From DAIDKA01 sp036498905 (GTDB taxonomy: Bacteria > Pseudomonadota > Gammaproteobacteria > Steroidobacterales > Steroidobacteraceae): a stretch of 63,369 bases of DNA. Position 1 is the first letter of the stretch. Each line of letters starts with the position of its first letter. Below, one piece after another: positions 38,176 to 47,088 of this stretch. Made by a program: the position numbers and the translations under genes. The DNA is taken from assembly GCA_036498905.1 (NCBI GenBank), contig DASYER010000145.1:1-63369 (forward strand). The letters run 5' to 3'. The notes below the pieces were generated by a model that was not told the DNA's origin, made no database searches, and saw nothing but the letters and a program-made list of their open reading frames with translations.

Positions 38176-38829
38176 TAGGAAGGCCGTAACGCGCTCGCGC
38201 AGTTCCGGCAGACGGCCGTGGAAGTAGTGCCCGGCACCGGCCAGCACCTCGGTGACCGGTTCAGGGCGCAGTCCCTGCGCCCATTGCAGCATGCGCTGCG
38301 GCGATACCACATCATCGGCATCCCCGATCAGCACCAGCCACGGACACCTCGGCACCACGGCCGCGATATCCAGCCGATCGACCGCCGGCGCCACCGCGAT
38401 AAGCCCGGCAGGCTCAACCGTACTGCTCGCGCGCACCGCAACCGCGGCCCCGAAGGAGAATCCGGCCAGCCACGGTCGCGCCTGCGGCCAGCGTTCGCGG
38501 CAGTAGCGCAGCGCGGCCAGTGCATCCTGCACCTCGCCGCGACCCTCATCGTGAGTGCCCGCGCTCATCCCGACCCCGCGGAAGTTGAAGCGCAGGCTCG
38601 GCATCCCGAAATCCGTGAAGGCCCGCGCGAGCGTATGGACGACCTTGTTGGTGAGCGTGCCGCCGAACAACGGGTGTGGGTGACACACCACGGCGAACGC
38701 GGCGGGTAGACCCGGATCCGCACGCTGCGCATCCGCGCCAGCCGCCGGAAAGTCCAGTCGCGCCTCCAGCACGCCCGCGGGCCCCTGCAGCATCAGGCTC
38801 TCGGCCGCAAAGGCCGCAGGAGCGCTCAT
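38158..38829 (-). CDS. Alpha/beta hydrolase family protein
   Basis: 223 aa. VVCHPHPLFGGTLTNK is the oxyanion/strand-3 region typical of the small YfhR/dienelactone-like hydrolases; the nucleophile elbow is GFSFGA; an acidic residue in GDADDVVSP and the His of GAGHYFHGRL complete the triad. Substrate unknown. It overlaps the htpG stop by 4 nt, so translation is coupled to the chaperone gene. Confidence 0.85.
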   Translation of the reverse strand: MSAPAAFAAESLMLQGPAGVLEARLDFPAAGADAQRADPGLPAAFAVVCHPHPLFGGTLTNKVVHTLARAFTDFGMPSLRFNFRGVGMSAGTHDEGRGEVQDALAALRYCRERWPQARPWLAGFSFGAAVAVRASSTVEPAGLIAVAPAVDRLDIAAVVPRCPWLVLIGDADDVVSPQRMLQWAQGLRPEPVTEVLAGAGHYFHGRLPELRERVTAFLNQRPE

Positions 38830-40748
38830 GCGCTGCCCGGCACCGCCAGGCGCACCAGCAGTCGATTCAGCCGCCGCACATAGTCAGCCGGATTGACGAG
38901 TTGGCCGCCTTCGGACAGTGCCGCCTGGTCGTACAGCAGCTGTGCGAGTTCATTGAATGAACCCTCATCGCTCCCGGCTTCCAGATGCCGCACGATCGGA
39001 TGCTCCACATTCAGCTCCAGCACCGGCTTGCTCTCGGGCAGCTTCTGGCCCTGGGCCTCCAGGATGCGCCGCATCGCGGAGCCCAGGTCACGCTCGCCCA
39101 TCACCAGGCAGGAGGGCGAATCGGTGAGCCGTGAGGCCACGCGCACCTCGGCGACACGCTCGCCGAGGGCCGCCTTGACCCGTTTGAGCAGAGCCTCGTG
39201 CTCCTTCAGCTGCTCCTGCGCCTTGGTGCGTTCGGCCTCCGGCGCGAGAGCGCCCAGTTCCAGGTCACCGCGGGCGGCGTCCTTGAAGGTCTTGCCGTCG
39301 AAGCCCTCGACCTGTCCCATCACCCATTCATCGACGCGCTCGGACATCAGCAGCACTTCGATCCCGAGCGCCTTCAACTGCTCGATATGCGGGCTGCTGC
39401 GTGCCGCGGCGATGCTGTCGGCGATGACGAAGTAGATGCGCTCCTGGCCGCTCTTCATACGACCCACGTAATCCTTGAGGCTGACCGTCGGCGCATCCTC
39501 GGCCTCGTGAGTGCTGGCGAAGCGCAGTAGCGGCAGGATCTTCTCGCGGTTGGCAAAGTCCTCGGCCAGGCCTTCCTTCAGGACCGCGCCGAACTCCTTC
39601 CAGAAAGTCGCGTATTTGGCCGGTTCATCGCTGGCCAGCCTGGTCAGCAGCTCGAGCACGCGGCGGGTGAGACCGCCCTTCATTGCCTCCACGTCCGCAT
39701 CCTGCTGCAGAAGCTCGCGCGAGACGTTCAGCGGCAGGTCGCTGGAATCGATCACGCCCTTGATGAAACGCAGGTACAGGGGCAGGAACTGCTCCGCATC
39801 GTCCATGATGAACACGCGGCGCACGTACAGCTTCAGGCCGCGGGCCGCATCCCGATGCCACAGATCAAAGGGTGCGCGTCCCGGGATGTACAGCAAACTG
39901 GTGTAGTCGCGCTTGCCCTCGACCTTGTTGTGGCTCCACGCGAGCGGCTCGGTCGGGTCATGGGCGATGTGCTCGAAGAACTGCTTGTACTCCTCGTCGG
40001 TCACCTCGGTGCGCGGGCGCGTCCACAGGGCGCGCGCCTGATTGACCGCCTCGAACGGCTCCGGGGCCGGCGCGGTCTCATCCTTGGCGGACTTGGGCGG
40101 CGCCTCTTTGCGCATCAGCACCGGGAAACTCAGGTGATCCGAGTAGCGGTGGATGAGCGAGCGCAGGCGCCAGCTGTCGGCAAACTCCTTGGTCTCCTCC
40201 TTCAGGTGCAGGATGATGGTGGTGCCGCGCTGGGGCAGATCGACGCTCTCGACCGTGAACTGGCCATCGGCGCTGGACTCCCAATGCACCCCTTCGGCGG
40301 CCGGGGCGCCGGCCTTGCGGGTCAGCACTTCGACACGCTCGGCCACGATGAACGCGGAGTAGAAGCCCACGCCGAACTGGCCGATAAGCTGCGAATCCTT
40401 CTGCTGATCCCCGGACAGGGATTTGAAGAATTCGGCAGTGCCGGAGCGCGCGATGGTGCCGAGATTGGCGATCGTCTCCTCACGGCTCATGCCGATGCCG
40501 TTGTCGCGCACCGTGAGGGTGCGCGTCGCCGGATCGCCCTCCACCCACACCGACAATGTCGGGTCATCGGCCAGCAGCGCCGGGTTCGCGATGGCCTCGA
40601 AGCGCAGACGGTCGTTGGCATCCGACGCATTCGAGATCAGCTCGCGGAGGAAGATTTCCTTGTGGCTATACAAGGAATGGATCATCAGCTGCAGCAGCTG
40701 ACTTACCTCGGCCTGGAAGCCTAAGGTGGTTTTCTGGTTTTCAGTCAT
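38826..40748 (-). CDS. htpG: Chaperone HtpG (Hsp90)
   Basis: ATP-dependent chaperone. N-terminal GHKL ATPase: YSHKEIFLRELISNASDA, DNGIGM, GTIARSGT, GQFGVGFYSAF. About 640 aa, in line with E. coli (624). ATG 40748 chosen over ATG 40754. A 28-bp perfect palindrome lies 67 bp upstream of this start. Confidence 0.97.
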   Translation of the reverse strand: MTENQKTTLGFQAEVSQLLQLMIHSLYSHKEIFLRELISNASDANDRLRFEAIANPALLADDPTLSVWVEGDPATRTLTVRDNGIGMSREETIANLGTIARSGTAEFFKSLSGDQQKDSQLIGQFGVGFYSAFIVAERVEVLTRKAGAPAAEGVHWESSADGQFTVESVDLPQRGTTIILHLKEETKEFADSWRLRSLIHRYSDHLSFPVLMRKEAPPKSAKDETAPAPEPFEAVNQARALWTRPRTEVTDEEYKQFFEHIAHDPTEPLAWSHNKVEGKRDYTSLLYIPGRAPFDLWHRDAARGLKLYVRRVFIMDDAEQFLPLYLRFIKGVIDSSDLPLNVSRELLQQDADVEAMKGGLTRRVLELLTRLASDEPAKYATFWKEFGAVLKEGLAEDFANREKILPLLRFASTHEAEDAPTVSLKDYVGRMKSGQERIYFVIADSIAAARSSPHIEQLKALGIEVLLMSERVDEWVMGQVEGFDGKTFKDAARGDLELGALAPEAERTKAQEQLKEHEALLKRVKAALGERVAEVRVASRLTDSPSCLVMGERDLGSAMRRILEAQGQKLPESKPVLELNVEHPIVRHLEAGSDEGSFNELAQLLYDQAALSEGGQLVNPADYVRRLNRLLVRLAVPGSA

Positions 40749-40814
40749 GCGCACGCCCGCCGGTCAAAAAGTTGATCAGGCGTGCATCTTGGGTATCCGC
40801 ACGGATTTTTCAAG

Positions 40815-40842
40815 CGCGAAAGAGCGAATTCGCTCTTTCGCG
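40815..40842. repeat. 28-bp perfect palindrome upstream of htpG
   Basis: Perfect inverted repeat with arms CGCGAAAGAGCGAA and TTCGCTCTTTCGCG and no spacer. It lies between the stop of a small minus-strand ORF (40848) and htpG (40748). Neither flank has a T-tract, so it is not a classical intrinsic terminator. It could be an operator for a dimeric regulator or an mRNA end structure. It does not match the CIRCE sequence. Confidence 0.75.
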
Positions 40843-40847
40843 GCCGA

Positions 40848-41027
40848 CTACAGCAGCGGGAACAGGCCCTTTTGCGTCACGACCAGGGCGCCGGCCAGCA
40901 GCAGCGTCGCAGCGCTCGCCACGTGGGTCGTCGGCGGATTCATGCGCATCATGGCGCGGGACACGAGGCAGCGGCCCACGCCCACCAGGTCATCGATCTC
41001 GTCCCAAACAAGCAGCAGTCTTTCCAT
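40848..41027 (-). CDS. Small predicted membrane protein, 59 aa
   Basis: Not a family I can name. ATG 41027 to TAG 40848 encodes a protein starting MERLLLVWDEIDDLVGVGR with one C-terminal hydrophobic segment (HVASAATLLLAGALVV). Third codon positions are overwhelmingly G/C, like the neighbouring real genes, which supports coding. No strong ribosome-binding site is visible. It is divergent from the ParA-like gene and upstream of htpG on the same strand. Confidence 0.6.
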   Translation of the reverse strand: MERLLLVWDEIDDLVGVGRCLVSRAMMRMNPPTTHVASAATLLLAGALVVTQKGLFPLL

Positions 41028-41117
41028 GGGTGCGAAGCCTACAAACTCGGGCCGGCGGCCGGCGTGCCGCAGATCTCATCTTGCGGCCCTGCGGCAGCAC
41101 CAGTACCCTGTGCTTCC

Positions 41118-41831
41118 ATGCAGCGCATCGTGGTCCTGAACCCGAAGGGCGGGTCCGGCAAAACGACCATCGCCGTGAATTTGGCCGGCTACTTCGCCTC
41201 GCGACAGCAGCGGCCGGTGCTCATGGATTATGACCCGCAGGGATCCTCCGGGCGCTGGGTGTCAAAGCGCGATCCCGCACGTCCCAAGGTCCATCTGATT
41301 TCGGCGCACGAGCGCGACCCGCGCGTGACGCGCACTTTTCAGCTGCGCGCGCCGCCGGACACCACCCACATCATCCTGGACACACCGGCCGCCGTGACCG
41401 GCCAGAGCATGATCGAGCTGACGCGGCAGTCGGACAAGATCCTGATACCCGTGCTGCCCTCGGACATCGATATTCATGCCTGTTCGCGCTGCATCCGCGA
41501 CCTGCTGCTGGTCGCGAAGATCAGGCGCAATGACAATCGCCTGGGGGTCATCGCCAACCGGGTCAAGGTCCATACCCTGATCTATCAGTCGCTGCTGCGC
41601 TTCCTGGACTCGCTCGGAATTCCCGTGGTCGCGATCCTGCGCGATTCGCAGAACTACATCCGCGCCTCGGAGCTGGGCCTGGGGATCCACGAAATGAAGG
41701 ACAACCAGGTCCATGACGACACCCAGGCATGGGAGCCGCTCACCGGGTGGCTCGCGGGCACGCATGTGCCCCAGCGGCTCGCCTCCATCGAGGTCAAACC
41801 CGAGCCTGAGCCCCTGGTCGGAATGATCTGA
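41118..41831 (+). CDS. ParA/MinD-family ATPase
   Basis: 237 aa. Deviant Walker A NPKGGSGKTTIAVNLAGYFA, DYDPQGSS (switch I) and LDTPAAVTGQ (Walker A'/switch II). Too short for the HTH-bearing ParA of chromosome segregation, and no parB partner adjoins it, so it may position another cellular structure. ATG 41118 chosen; the ORF upstream is antisense to the small protein gene. Confidence 0.85.
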   Translation: MQRIVVLNPKGGSGKTTIAVNLAGYFASRQQRPVLMDYDPQGSSGRWVSKRDPARPKVHLISAHERDPRVTRTFQLRAPPDTTHIILDTPAAVTGQSMIELTRQSDKILIPVLPSDIDIHACSRCIRDLLLVAKIRRNDNRLGVIANRVKVHTLIYQSLLRFLDSLGIPVVAILRDSQNYIRASELGLGIHEMKDNQVHDDTQAWEPLTGWLAGTHVPQRLASIEVKPEPEPLVGMI

Positions 41832-41840
41832 AGAAAGCGC

Positions 41841-42077
41841 CTATTTGCGCTTCGGCTCCGATTCCTGCTCCCACGAACCCTTCACCTGGTCCGCCCAGCT
41901 CTTGTAGTTGCTCCAGGTGTACAGATTGCGCGTGATCGCCGCATGGCGCGTGCGCGCCCGCTGCATGCGATCGAGCCACGAGCCGTACTCCTCGGTACCC
42001 ACCAGCGGTGGGGTCATTGCCGGGGGATCTGCCGGGGCGCCTAGAGGATCGCCTCGCGTCCTGTCTGATGAGTTCAT
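41841..42077 (-). CDS. Small hypothetical protein, 78 aa
   Basis: Not recognised. It starts at ATG 42077 behind a good AGGAG (8 nt upstream). The N-terminal third is Pro/Gly-rich and probably disordered; the C-terminal half is aromatic and charged (YTWSNYKSWADQVKGSWEQE), a pattern unlikely by chance. No signal peptide or membrane segment. Convergent with the ParA-like gene across a 9-bp gap. Confidence 0.65.
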   Translation of the reverse strand: MNSSDRTRGDPLGAPADPPAMTPPLVGTEEYGSWLDRMQRARTRHAAITRNLYTWSNYKSWADQVKGSWEQESEPKRK

Positions 42078-42141
42078 GCGACAACTCCTAAAGTGGTTGC
42101 CGCCAGCGTACGGATTCCGGACACCAAACCTACAGGAACTG

Positions 42142-42190
42142 GGTCACAGCGATCAGTGACCACGAGCGCTGCGCGCAAGATCTTTCGCGC
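42142..42190. repeat. Two adjacent inverted repeats between ppnN and small gene
   Basis: GGTCAC (42142-42147) with GTGACC (42156-42161), then a near-perfect palindrome GCGCGCAAGATCTTTCGCGC (42171-42190, one mismatched pair). They lie downstream of ppnN and upstream of the small gene at 41841. No T-tract follows, so either operator sites or a factor-assisted end of the ppnN transcript. Confidence 0.5.
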
Positions 42191-42225
42191 ACGGATTGGT
42201 GCGTCGCTGTTTGCGAAGCGTTATG

Positions 42226-43614
42226 TCACGCAACGAGTCGGTAGCAGGGCTGATACACCGAGCCCGGCAACTTCATGCGACCCTGGGCGACGAACGCCGT
42301 GAGCAGTTCATCCAGCAGGCGCATGACGTTCGGATCGCCGGTCAGCTCGTACGGCCCGAGCGCTTCGATGGCCTGCACGCCGTAGTCCTTCACATTGCCG
42401 GTGACGATGCCGGAGAAGGCGCGCCGCAGATTCGCGGCGAGCATGTGCGCCGGCTGCGCCCGCGACAGCACCAGCGAGCGCATCGACTCATGGGAGACCT
42501 GGAAGGGACGCTGCAGCTCGATGCCGACCGACAGCAACCAGTTGAAATTGTAGGAATCGCTGCGCTCGCGCCGGAAGGCGCGCACGCTCTCCATGCCGGC
42601 GACCATGCGCCGCGCCACCGCCGCGGGATCATCGATGATCACCTCCAGGCGCTGCACGGCCTGGCGGCCCAGCGTCGCCTCGACGAAGCGCAGGATGTGT
42701 TCGAAGTAGCCCGCGCTGGCGGCAGGTCCGCTCAGCACCACCGGGAAAGGCTGCTGCGCATTGGCCGGATCGAGCAGCAGGCCGGTCAGATACAGGATTT
42801 CCTCGGCCGTGCCGGCGCCGCCCGGAAACACCACGATGCCGTGTCCCATGCGCACGAAGGCCTCGAGGCGCTTTTCGATATCCGGCAGGATCACCAGCTG
42901 GCTGACGATGGGATTGGGCGGCTCCGCCGCAATGATGCCGGGCTCGGTGAGGCCGATGTAGCGGCTCTGGGCGGCCCGCTGCTTGGCGTGGCCGATGGTC
43001 GCGCCCTTCATCGGGCCCTTCATGGCACCCGGACCGCAGCCCGTGCATACGTCCAGGCCGCGCAGGCCCATCTCGTAGCCGACCCGCTTGGCGTAATGAT
43101 ATTCGGCATCACCGATCGAGTGTCCGCCCCAGCACACGACCAGGTTCGGATAGCCCTTGTACTCGAGCGCCCGCGCGTTGCGCAGGATGCGAAAGACGGT
43201 GTTCGTGACGGCCCCGGAATCGGTCAGCGACACCACCGGGCTGTCGAGGATCTGGTCGGCGATGAAGACGACATCGCGCAGCACCGCGAACAGGTGCTCC
43301 TTGATGCCGCGGATCATCTCCCCGTCGACGAACGCCGTGGCCGGGGCATGACGGATTTCCAGCTTGATGCCGCGGGCGTGGCGCACGACCTCGATGTCGA
43401 AGTCGGCGTAGCGCTCGAGGATTTCCTTGGCGTTGTCGGTGTCGTTCCCGGTATTGAGCACCGCCAGCGCGCACTTGCGGAACAGGCTGTGCAGTCCGCT
43501 GTGGCTGGTATCCAGAAGCTTGGTGATCTCCTCCTGGGAGAGGTTCTCGAGGCTGCCGCGCGGGGCGACGAGCGCGTCGACCGAATCCGGGACGATGGTG
43601 CTGCTGGTATTCAC
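42226..43614 (-). CDS. ppnN: Pyrimidine/purine nucleotide 5'-monophosphate nucleosidase
   Basis: 462 aa LOG-domain protein (YgdH/PpnN), which cleaves NMPs to base plus ribose 5-phosphate and is a (p)ppGpp target in E. coli. The lysine-decarboxylase-like signature is GHGIVVFPGGAGTAEEI, preceded by CWGGHSIGDAEY. N-terminal and C-terminal extensions beyond the LOG core match the long PpnN class rather than plant-type LOG. Confidence 0.93.
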   Translation of the reverse strand: MNTSSTIVPDSVDALVAPRGSLENLSQEEITKLLDTSHSGLHSLFRKCALAVLNTGNDTDNAKEILERYADFDIEVVRHARGIKLEIRHAPATAFVDGEMIRGIKEHLFAVLRDVVFIADQILDSPVVSLTDSGAVTNTVFRILRNARALEYKGYPNLVVCWGGHSIGDAEYHYAKRVGYEMGLRGLDVCTGCGPGAMKGPMKGATIGHAKQRAAQSRYIGLTEPGIIAAEPPNPIVSQLVILPDIEKRLEAFVRMGHGIVVFPGGAGTAEEILYLTGLLLDPANAQQPFPVVLSGPAASAGYFEHILRFVEATLGRQAVQRLEVIIDDPAAVARRMVAGMESVRAFRRERSDSYNFNWLLSVGIELQRPFQVSHESMRSLVLSRAQPAHMLAANLRRAFSGIVTGNVKDYGVQAIEALGPYELTGDPNVMRLLDELLTAFVAQGRMKLPGSVYQPCYRLVA

Positions 43615-43644
43615 TATGCTCGATGGAATCGCTGGTCCCGCAGT

Positions 43645-44265
43645 CTACGGCAGGATATCGATCGGGACGTCCTGCGGTGTCATCAGCCAGATCTCGAGCA
43701 TGTCCGAATCCGATACGGCAATACAGCCGTCGGTCCAGTCACGCTGCTCGTAGTAGGACGGTTCGCGTCGCAGATCGTTCGGCAGGCCGTGGATCATGAT
43801 CGATCCGCCCGGGGTGAGCCGGTTGCGCTTCGCACGCTGCAGATCCTTGTCGTTGGGGTAGGACACCTGGATGGACAGGAAGTACTCGCTGTGCGGATTG
43901 CGGCGGGTGAGCTGGTAATGCCCCTCCGGGGTGCGCGAATCCCCCTCCTGCTCCTTCGGACCCACCGGGTTGAGCCCGAGAGCCACGCGATAGGTGCGCA
44001 GGATCGCGGAGCCGTGCATCAGGTACATCTGGCGCTCGGATTTGCGCACGATGACCCGATCGGCGAGCAGCGGCGCGGGAATCGCACTGCTGTCGCTGGC
44101 GCTTGAATCAGCCTGGGCGCGGGCCGTTTCCTTCGCGGGGCCTTGCGGTTTGCCGAGGGCGAGGGCCGCCGGGGTGCCCACGGCCAGCGCCAGGGCCCAA
44201 CACAGCGCGAGCACGGCGGGGCGCGCGCGAGTGCACATGCCGGCTGATTTGGAGCGTTCACACAT
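43645..44265 (-). CDS. L,D-transpeptidase (YkuD domain), exported
   Basis: 206 aa with a signal peptide (PAVLALCWALALAVGTPAALA). The YkuD catalytic region is intact: His in SIMIHGLPND and Cys in WTDGCIAVSDSDM. Likely crosslinks peptidoglycan or attaches proteins to it. ATG 44265 or 44238 may start it. It lies between ppnN and a lytic transglycosylase, all on the minus strand. Confidence 0.9.
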   Translation of the reverse strand: MCERSKSAGMCTRARPAVLALCWALALAVGTPAALALGKPQGPAKETARAQADSSASDSSAIPAPLLADRVIVRKSERQMYLMHGSAILRTYRVALGLNPVGPKEQEGDSRTPEGHYQLTRRNPHSEYFLSIQVSYPNDKDLQRAKRNRLTPGGSIMIHGLPNDLRREPSYYEQRDWTDGCIAVSDSDMLEIWLMTPQDVPIDILP

Positions 44266-44355
44266 GTCGCTAATTATATAGGGTCTGCGCGGTTTTTACG
44301 CGCAGTGCGCCCGTCACATGCACGCCGAACCTGGCGCCATTTACCGACATGCGTC

Positions 44356-46818
44356 TCAATTTTCCCCACCGGTGGTGCCGAGGTCCTCGACCCGCGGCAC
44401 GATGATCTGCATCCCCGCCCGCAGCTCATCGAAGGACGCATCCGGGTTGTACTGCTGCAGCAGCCACACCGGCAGATCACCGAAGCGATGCGTCAGGCTC
44501 CACAACGAATCCCCGGATCGCACCGCATGCACCCGGGTGCCTGAAATCCGGTGCGACGCAAAGTACGCCGCCTGCAGCTTGCGGTGGTAGTCGCGACGCT
44601 GAGCTTCAAACTTCTCGTGCGAACTGTTGGCGAAGTCCAGCTTCACCTTGTGGCCGATGCGCACCGCCGACTTGCCGCGCAGGTGATTCAGGGTGCGCAG
44701 CTTGCCGAGGCCCACGTTGAGCCAATCCGCGTAGTACCCGAGCGTCTCGGTCGCCGCCACTACGATGGTGTCGTCATTGGCCACCGAATAGTCCGTTGCA
44801 TCCGCATTGTCGGCCGCCACGACCTGGGTGGGTCCCAGACCCGGCGTGATGGCCTCGGCCTCCTTCGCCGACACCGGCTGGGAGGGCGTGAGCGGCTTCT
44901 CCTGCGCCACCGCGCGTGCGTCCTGCTCACTCTCCTGTTGCGCCACCTGCGCCGAGACGCCACCGGCGCTGGTCTCCGGCTCGACATCCGGCGCGACCGG
45001 CGCCACCGACGTCACCGCCGCCGGCGCGGCCTGCGGGGCATTCGCCGCGACCAGCGTCTCGGGCGCACTGCTGGGCGCTGAAGCGGGCGCAGTATTGGCG
45101 GCGACGGCTACGGGCGCCGGCGCACTGGAGGCGACGGCCGGGGCCGAGGAGGCGGCCAGCTCTTCACCGGAAGCGGGCGGCGCGGAACTCACGCTTGCGG
45201 TCCCCGCCGCGGCACTCGTGACCTGGTCCGCATCATGATCGACCTTGGCGACGCGCACCGGGTTGGCTTCCGGCACGCGCAGGAAGCGCCCGGGGCGCAG
45301 CCGCGTGCGGGCGCTGATTCGATTGAGTCGTGCAAGTTCGCCCGGCTTCATGCCGTAGTCACCGGCAATGCTTGCGAGCGTTTCACCCTTCATGACCCGG
45401 CGCCGCTCCGGCACCGTCTGCCGCGCCTGCAGGTCCGACGGCGACAGCCGATCGGCCAGCATGTCGGAGGTCCAGGCCGGCCCATTGATCGGCAGGCGCA
45501 GCACATAGCCCTTCGGCACACGGCGCTGGTTTTCCCAGCACGCCGGCAGCAGGGCCGGATTCAGCTTCCGCAGTTCGCTGGGGCTGATATGCAGCGCATG
45601 GGTGAGCGCGCTCACCGTCACGAACGCCGGCATGCTGACTTCGCGGAACCGCGCCTCCGGTTCACGCTTGATCGGACCGAAGTATTTTTCGGGGTTGCGG
45701 TCCACGGTGAGAGCCGCCAGGAACGACACGTAGTAGTTGCGCGAGGCGAACCCGAAGCTCGGGCTGTGATAGTTGCGCAGGATTTTCACGATGTCATCCG
45801 AACCTACCTGTGCCTTGGCCCGGCGCATGCCCTCGGCACCGTGGTTGTAGGCCGTCACGGCCAGCGGCCAGGTGCCCAGCAGCCGGTAGTTGAAGCTCAG
45901 CAGCTGCGCCGCCGCTTCGGTGGCACGAAACGGATCCATGCGGTCATCCACCGCCGAATCAATGCGCATGTAGCGTCTGCCCGTCGAACGCATGAACTGC
46001 CACATGCCCGCGGCGCCGGCCTTCGAATACGCGGCCGCATTGAAGGACGACTCCACGTGCGGCAGCACGCCCAGCTCCGGGGGCATGCCCAGATCGGTCA
46101 GGGTCTGGATGATGTGGTTCTGCCACAGTCCTGAACGCAGCAGGCCCTCGCGAAAACGATCGGCCTGGCCGAGCTGAAAACGTACGTCTTCCACGGCGCT
46201 CAACAACCGCGCCGGCGAATATGCATCACCCCACATGTCGCGGATGTGCTGGTCCTCCGGCGACAGGGGGCCGGTGGAGCGCGCGATGCGCTTGAGCGCC
46301 GCGACGATGCGCTCGCGCGCCGCGGAGACCATGTGTTCGCGCTGCCGCGCGGAAGTATCCGGTCCGAACTGCAGCGTCTCGTAGACGACACCGAGGTTGT
46401 ACTGATCGTGCAGGAAGCCCGCGTTCGTCCCGATTTCGGTGTAGACGCGGATCCAGAAATTCACATCCCGGTCGAGCGCCGGCGGTTGCGGAAACAGCTT
46501 GTCGAGGACGCGTGGCGCGGGTGCTTCGGCGGCGCGGGACACGGCCGGCGCCCCGCCGGTGAGGACGGGCGGTGCGGGCACCGCGGGCGGCGCAGCAGCG
46601 TCGGTATCGGGCGCGGGCGGTGCCGGCTCCGGCGTCACGGTGGGAGTCGGTGGCGGGCTCGCAGGCTCGCTCGCCGCAGTGCTCTCGGGCACCGCGACGC
46701 TGCCGGTGTGGTCGTGGTGACTCGCAGCCGAATGTGTCGCGGAACAGGCGGCAAGACACAGCGTCAGGGCCGCAAGGCCTGTCACGGCCCAGGCTGTGAG
46801 GCGGGGTGTCGGTCTCAT
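44356..46818 (-). CDS. mltD: Membrane-bound lytic transglycosylase with LysM repeats (MltD-like)
   Basis: 820 aa lipoprotein: lipobox LAAC at about residue 25. SLT domain about 210-350 with catalytic Glu in LPHVESSFNAAAYSKAGAAG and MWQFMRSTGRRYM. A LysM (KGETLASIAGDYGMKPGELA) follows, then about 130 residues of Ala/Pro/Ser/Val low complexity, a weak LysM, and a C-terminal LysM (VRSGDSLWSLTHRFGDLP). E. coli MltD is 452 aa; the extra length is the disordered N-terminal and central segments. Confidence 0.93.
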   Translation of the reverse strand: MRPTPRLTAWAVTGLAALTLCLAACSATHSAASHHDHTGSVAVPESTAASEPASPPPTPTVTPEPAPPAPDTDAAAPPAVPAPPVLTGGAPAVSRAAEAPAPRVLDKLFPQPPALDRDVNFWIRVYTEIGTNAGFLHDQYNLGVVYETLQFGPDTSARQREHMVSAARERIVAALKRIARSTGPLSPEDQHIRDMWGDAYSPARLLSAVEDVRFQLGQADRFREGLLRSGLWQNHIIQTLTDLGMPPELGVLPHVESSFNAAAYSKAGAAGMWQFMRSTGRRYMRIDSAVDDRMDPFRATEAAAQLLSFNYRLLGTWPLAVTAYNHGAEGMRRAKAQVGSDDIVKILRNYHSPSFGFASRNYYVSFLAALTVDRNPEKYFGPIKREPEARFREVSMPAFVTVSALTHALHISPSELRKLNPALLPACWENQRRVPKGYVLRLPINGPAWTSDMLADRLSPSDLQARQTVPERRRVMKGETLASIAGDYGMKPGELARLNRISARTRLRPGRFLRVPEANPVRVAKVDHDADQVTSAAAGTASVSSAPPASGEELAASSAPAVASSAPAPVAVAANTAPASAPSSAPETLVAANAPQAAPAAVTSVAPVAPDVEPETSAGGVSAQVAQQESEQDARAVAQEKPLTPSQPVSAKEAEAITPGLGPTQVVAADNADATDYSVANDDTIVVAATETLGYYADWLNVGLGKLRTLNHLRGKSAVRIGHKVKLDFANSSHEKFEAQRRDYHRKLQAAYFASHRISGTRVHAVRSGDSLWSLTHRFGDLPVWLLQQYNPDASFDELRAGMQIIVPRVEDLGTTGGEN

Positions 46819-47062
46819 TTACACTCCAACCGACTCAATATTTATCATGGATATCAATATCTTCCGCACTATCACAGTCACTGCCCACGGCCGCATCGAA
46901 GCCTTTGGTGTCGATGATTTTGACACCCGCCGATGCACCGCACCAACCCCGTCATGTTCCGTCATGGCGAACACAAGCAAAGGGTCGCACAGGGGGCGTT
47001 GCAGCACGGTTGACCCCCGTCTCAGATACAAGATGTCACATCACAGGCCACGTTATGCGCTG
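46819..47062. other. Region upstream of the sigma54 sRNA promoter
   Basis: No supported gene. It holds inverted repeats that could be enhancer-protein sites: GGTGTC/GACACC with 9-bp spacer (46907-46927, about 170 bp before the predicted start) and GATGTCACATC (47032-47042). A GGGGG...CCCCC pair spans about 46992-47018. Bacterial enhancer sites for sigma54 usually lie 80-200 bp upstream, so the first is well placed, but it is not a canonical NtrC site. Confidence 0.35.
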
Positions 47063-47078
47063 TGGCATGGGCGTTGCT
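47063..47078 (+). promoter_or_regulatory. Sigma54 (-24/-12) promoter of putative sRNA
   Basis: TGGCATG-GGCG-TTGCT against the consensus TGGCACG-N4-TTGCW: only one mismatch in the conserved positions, and the GG/GC spacing is exact. Intergenic, plus strand, with no plus-strand gene for over 8 kb downstream. Predicted start is about 47089. Confidence 0.78.
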
Positions 47079-47088
47079 TATACAACTA

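Noticed and set aside
40815..40842. CIRCE/HrcA operator upstream of htpG
   Set aside because: The palindrome sequence and zero-length spacer do not match CIRCE (TTAGCACTC-N9-GAGTGCTAA).
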